A DNA stretch of 64,000 nucleotides from G032773895 sp965248935 (lineage in GTDB: Bacteria; Pseudomonadota; Gammaproteobacteria; Pseudomonadales; Cellvibrionaceae). Shown in pieces: positions 61,399-64,000 of the stretch; the first letter of the stretch is position 1, and every line of letters starts with the position of its first letter. The DNA is taken from contig OZ252214.1 in assembly GCA_965248935.1 (NCBI GenBank), forward strand, positions 806,001-870,000. The letters are read 5' to 3'. The notes beneath the pieces are model-generated. The model searched no databases and was not told where the DNA came from. It saw only the letters and a program-made list of their open reading frames with translations. A program made the position numbers and the translations under genes.

Positions 61399-64000
61399 TT
61401 AACTCTTAAGGGTAAAAATAACTCTATCACCCGATCTAGCAGCGTGGATGGTCTGGCCCGCACGGAACTTTCCAGCCAGTACGTCCTGCGCCAAAGGGTT
61501 TCCTATAAGCTGCTGGATAGTCCGTTTTAATGGCCTGGCACCGTACACTGGGTCGTACCCCACTTCTGAAATAAAATTTAACACTTCTTCTGAAATTTCC
61601 AGCTTCAGTTCTCTATCTAGAAGCCTTTTGCAGAGTACTTCCAACTGGATCTTGGCAATACCTGATATTTGAGATTTATCCAGCGGATGGAAAACCACAG
61701 ATTCATCAATGCGGTTAATAAACTCAGGCCGAAAGTGATTCTCCACCACGCTCATGACCGCTTCTTTCATGGCACCATATTTGTGTTCATTTTCCAATTG
61801 ACCCGCTTCGCCTTCGTCAAAGCTAATGCTATCAAAAGCTTTGTTTTGGGCAATATCCTGTATAGCCGCAGAACCCAAATTGGATGTCATAACTACTACC
61901 GTATTTTTAAAATCAACTGTTCGGCCTTGCCCGTCGGTTAGGCGCCCGTCTTCCAGTACCTGTAATAAAATATTAAATACATCGGGGTGTGCTTTTTCAA
62001 TTTCATCTAGCAGTATTAGTGCGTAGGGCTTGCGTCGAACGGACTCCGTTAAGTAGCCACCCTCTTCATAGCCTACGTAGCCTGGCGGTGCCCCAATTAG
62101 GCGGGCAACGGAGTGTTTCTCCATAAATTCGGACATGTCTATCCGTATCATGGCATCTTGGCTATCAAATAGAAATTCAGCCAACGCTTTGCATAATTCA
62201 GTTTTACCCACGCCTGTCGGCCCCAAAAACAGGAAGGAGCCGTTGGGACGATTGGGGTCAGATAAACCGGCCCTAGCTCGGCGCACTGCGTTGGATACGG
62301 CTGTCACCGCCTCTTTCTGCCCAACTACTCGGTTGTGAAGAACCCCTTCCATTTGCAAGAGTTTATCTCGCTCCCCTTCGAGCATTTTTGATACGGGAAT
62401 ACCCGTCCATTTAGATACTACTTCTGCAATTTCCTCGTCGGAGACTTTGTTGCGAAGCAGTTTCATCTCATGCATTTCTGCTTGGCTTGCCATATCCAAT
62501 TGCTTTTCCAGTTCTGGAATAATGCCGTATTGCAATTCGGACATTCTCGCTAAATCCCCCGCTCTGCGAGCGGCATCCAGGTCGAGCCTAGCCTGTTCGA
62601 GGGTGCTTTTTATTTCTTGAGAACCTTGCAGTGCCGCTTTTTCAGCTCTCCAGACTTCGTCCAGGTCGGCAAAGGCTTTTTCAACTTTATGGATTTGTAT
62701 ATCAATTTTTTTCAGCCTATCTTTTGCTGCCTCATCGTCGTCCTTTTTCACGGCTTCACGTTCAATTTTTAATTGAATCAGACGCCGTTCTAGTCTGTCC
62801 ATTTGTTCCGGCTTTGAGTCAATTTCCATACGGATTCGGCTAGCGGCTTCATCAATAAGGTCAATGGCTTTATCGGGAAGTTGGCGGTCAGAGATATACC
62901 TTTGCGATAATTTTGCGGCGGCAATAATGGCAGAATCAGAGATATCCACTCCGTGATGCACTTCATAGCGCTCTTTGAGGCCGCGAAGAATGGCGATAGT
63001 ATCTTCTTCGTTGGGCTCCTCCACCAATATTTTTTGGAAGCGTCTTTCAAGCGCTGCATCCTTCTCAATAAACCGGCGATATTCATCCAATGTGGTTGCG
63101 CCTACACAGTGCAACTCCCCGCGAGCCAAAGCAGGCTTAAGCATGTTGCCAGCATCCAGCGCGCCTTCGGCCTTGCCCGCACCCACCATGGTATGCAGTT
63201 CATCAATAAATAATATGGTTCGGCCTTCTTGCTTAGCAAGTTCATTGAGTACCGCTTTTAAGCGCTCTTCAAAATCCCCTCGAAATTTTGCGCCAGCCAA
63301 AAGAGAGCCTAGGTCCAAAGAAAGTAAGCGTTTATTTTTTAAGCCTTCAGGTACTTCACCATTGACAATTCGTTGCGCTAGACCTTCGGCAATAGCGGTC
63401 TTACCCACTCCCGGTTCACCAATAAGAACGGGGTTATTCTTGGTGCGCCGTTGCAGGACTTGAATGGTCCGACGAATTTCATCGTCACGGCCAATAACGG
63501 GGTCGAGCTTGCCCGCCTCAGCACGAGTGGTTAAATCAATGGTATATTTTTCAAGGGCCTGGCGATTTCCCTCAGCATCTGGGTCGTCCACTGTTTCGCC
63601 ACCACGGGCTTTTTCAACGGCCTGTTCTAACCGTTGATGATTACCAAATTTGATTAATAACTTTCCAATATTGCTGCCTACTTCTTTTACAGCAGATAAC
63701 AAGACACTTTCGCTGGAAATGTACTTATCGCCTTCTTTTTGTGCATGTTTATCGGCAAGGTTTAAGAGCCGGGCCAATTCCTGAGACATACGTACGTCCC
63801 CTGTCGGGGTGTGTATTTTTGGTAAGGCTTCAAGTGCTTTAGTCAATTCATTGCGCAACCCGGCAACATCAAACCCAGCATGGACAAGTATGGGCCTTAC
63901 GGTTCCACCTTGTTGATCCAGCATGGCTTGTAAAAGGTGCAACGAATTCAGTTCATTGTGATCCCGTCCGACAGCCAGGGATTGTGCATCGGATAAGGCT
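61399..64000 (-). CDS. clpB: ClpB disaggregase, 5' end outside the window
   Basis: About 867 residues of the AAA+ chaperone that, with DnaK, rescues aggregated proteins after heat stress. The frame stays open to the window edge (ALSDAQSLAVGRDHNELNSLHLLQAML), so only the first dozen residues are missing. NBD1 has Walker A GEPGVGKTA and Walker B ILFIDELHTMVGAG. The coiled-coil middle domain spans about KAFADLDEVWRAEKAAL to MHEMKLLRNKV. NBD2 has GPTGVGKTE and ILLDEIEKAHPDVFN. YDPVYGARPLKRTIQ is near the end. No lesion is seen. It is a conserved chromosomal gene closing the accessory block. Confidence 0.97.
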   Translation of the reverse strand, partial: ALSDAQSLAVGRDHNELNSLHLLQAMLDQQGGTVRPILVHAGFDVAGLRNELTKALEALPKIHTPTGDVRMSQELARLLNLADKHAQKEGDKYISSESVLLSAVKEVGSNIGKLLIKFGNHQRLEQAVEKARGGETVDDPDAEGNRQALEKYTIDLTTRAEAGKLDPVIGRDDEIRRTIQVLQRRTKNNPVLIGEPGVGKTAIAEGLAQRIVNGEVPEGLKNKRLLSLDLGSLLAGAKFRGDFEERLKAVLNELAKQEGRTILFIDELHTMVGAGKAEGALDAGNMLKPALARGELHCVGATTLDEYRRFIEKDAALERRFQKILVEEPNEEDTIAILRGLKERYEVHHGVDISDSAIIAAAKLSQRYISDRQLPDKAIDLIDEAASRIRMEIDSKPEQMDRLERRLIQLKIEREAVKKDDDEAAKDRLKKIDIQIHKVEKAFADLDEVWRAEKAALQGSQEIKSTLEQARLDLDAARRAGDLARMSELQYGIIPELEKQLDMASQAEMHEMKLLRNKVSDEEIAEVVSKWTGIPVSKMLEGERDKLLQMEGVLHNRVVGQKEAVTAVSNAVRRARAGLSDPNRPNGSFLFLGPTGVGKTELCKALAEFLFDSQDAMIRIDMSEFMEKHSVARLIGAPPGYVGYEEGGYLTESVRRKPYALILLDEIEKAHPDVFNILLQVLEDGRLTDGQGRTVDFKNTVVVMTSNLGSAAIQDIAQNKAFDSISFDEGEAGQLENEHKYGAMKEAVMSVVENHFRPEFINRIDESVVFHPLDKSQISGIAKIQLEVLCKRLLDRELKLEISEEVLNFISEVGYDPVYGARPLKRTIQQLIGNPLAQDVLAGKFRAGQTIHAARSGDRVIFTLKS

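Overview
This window reads as a chromosomal segment of a Gram-negative gammaproteobacterium, probably marine. The support is a Na+-pump type oxaloacetate decarboxylase (oadGAB) beside pyruvate kinase, a tRNA-dihydrouridine synthase of DusC type, methylglyoxal synthase, ClpB, periplasmic c-type cytochromes and an outer-membrane beta-barrel. Genus-level placement is not possible from the sequence alone. Core metabolic genes form short stretches (15.0-23.5 kb, 46.2-49.2 kb, 61.4-64 kb), separated by accessory DNA rich in defence genes, toxin-immunity pairs, insertion-sequence remnants and repeats.

Layout. 1-8.8 kb: a type I restriction-modification operon (hsdM 3' part, hsdS, a RhuM-family gene, hsdR), followed by a two-helix membrane protein of unknown function. 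8.8-10.1 kb: a 445-bp direct duplication carrying the tail of a small exported protein. 10.5-11.6 kb: a di-haem cytochrome c peroxidase. 11.6-14.8 kb: a scrambled toxin region (Hcp-like start, Imm11-type immunity gene, AHH-like toxin tail, IS630 fragments) and an AbiE-type pair whose toxin gene has a nonsense codon. 15.0-23.5 kb: pyk, oadB/oadA/oadG, dusC, ggt. 23.8-24.2 kb: a MITE-like inverted-repeat element. 24.7-27.7 kb: a streptavidin-like gene almost fused to a large glycosyltransferase gene, then a small unknown gene. 27.8-31.0 kb: IS3 remnant and a polymorphic-toxin block with a papain-like protease toxin.

32.2-45.9 kb is the most unusual part: six same-strand, tightly spaced genes. 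They are two very large proteins of unknown family (713 and 1320 aa), a CdtB-like DNase with all catalytic residues, a 1218-aa DUF6603-type protein, a tail-collar fibre protein and an aminoglycoside-phosphotransferase-like kinase. No sheath, tube, baseplate, capsid or secretion ATPase accompanies them, and I know of no described system with this composition.

46.1-49.2 kb: cytochrome c, an Xre/RES toxin-antitoxin pair, an outer-membrane barrel, mgsA and tRNA-Arg(ACG). The tRNA 3' end is repeated at 51.3 and, in a second tRNA-Arg version, at 58.3 kb. These repeats bound small modules: a J-domain gene plus BrnT with two BrnA-like genes, then a second BrnT with two BrnA-like genes, an ISNCY-family transposase, and a P-loop NTPase plus membrane protein pair that looks like a defence system. 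Beyond the last repeat are a decayed tyrosine integrase, a frameshifted ParE with intact ParD, and a Tse2-like toxin with a likely immunity gene. The window ends inside clpB (minus strand).

Short tandem duplications (13-20 bp units, 2-4 copies) recur throughout, often at gene starts.
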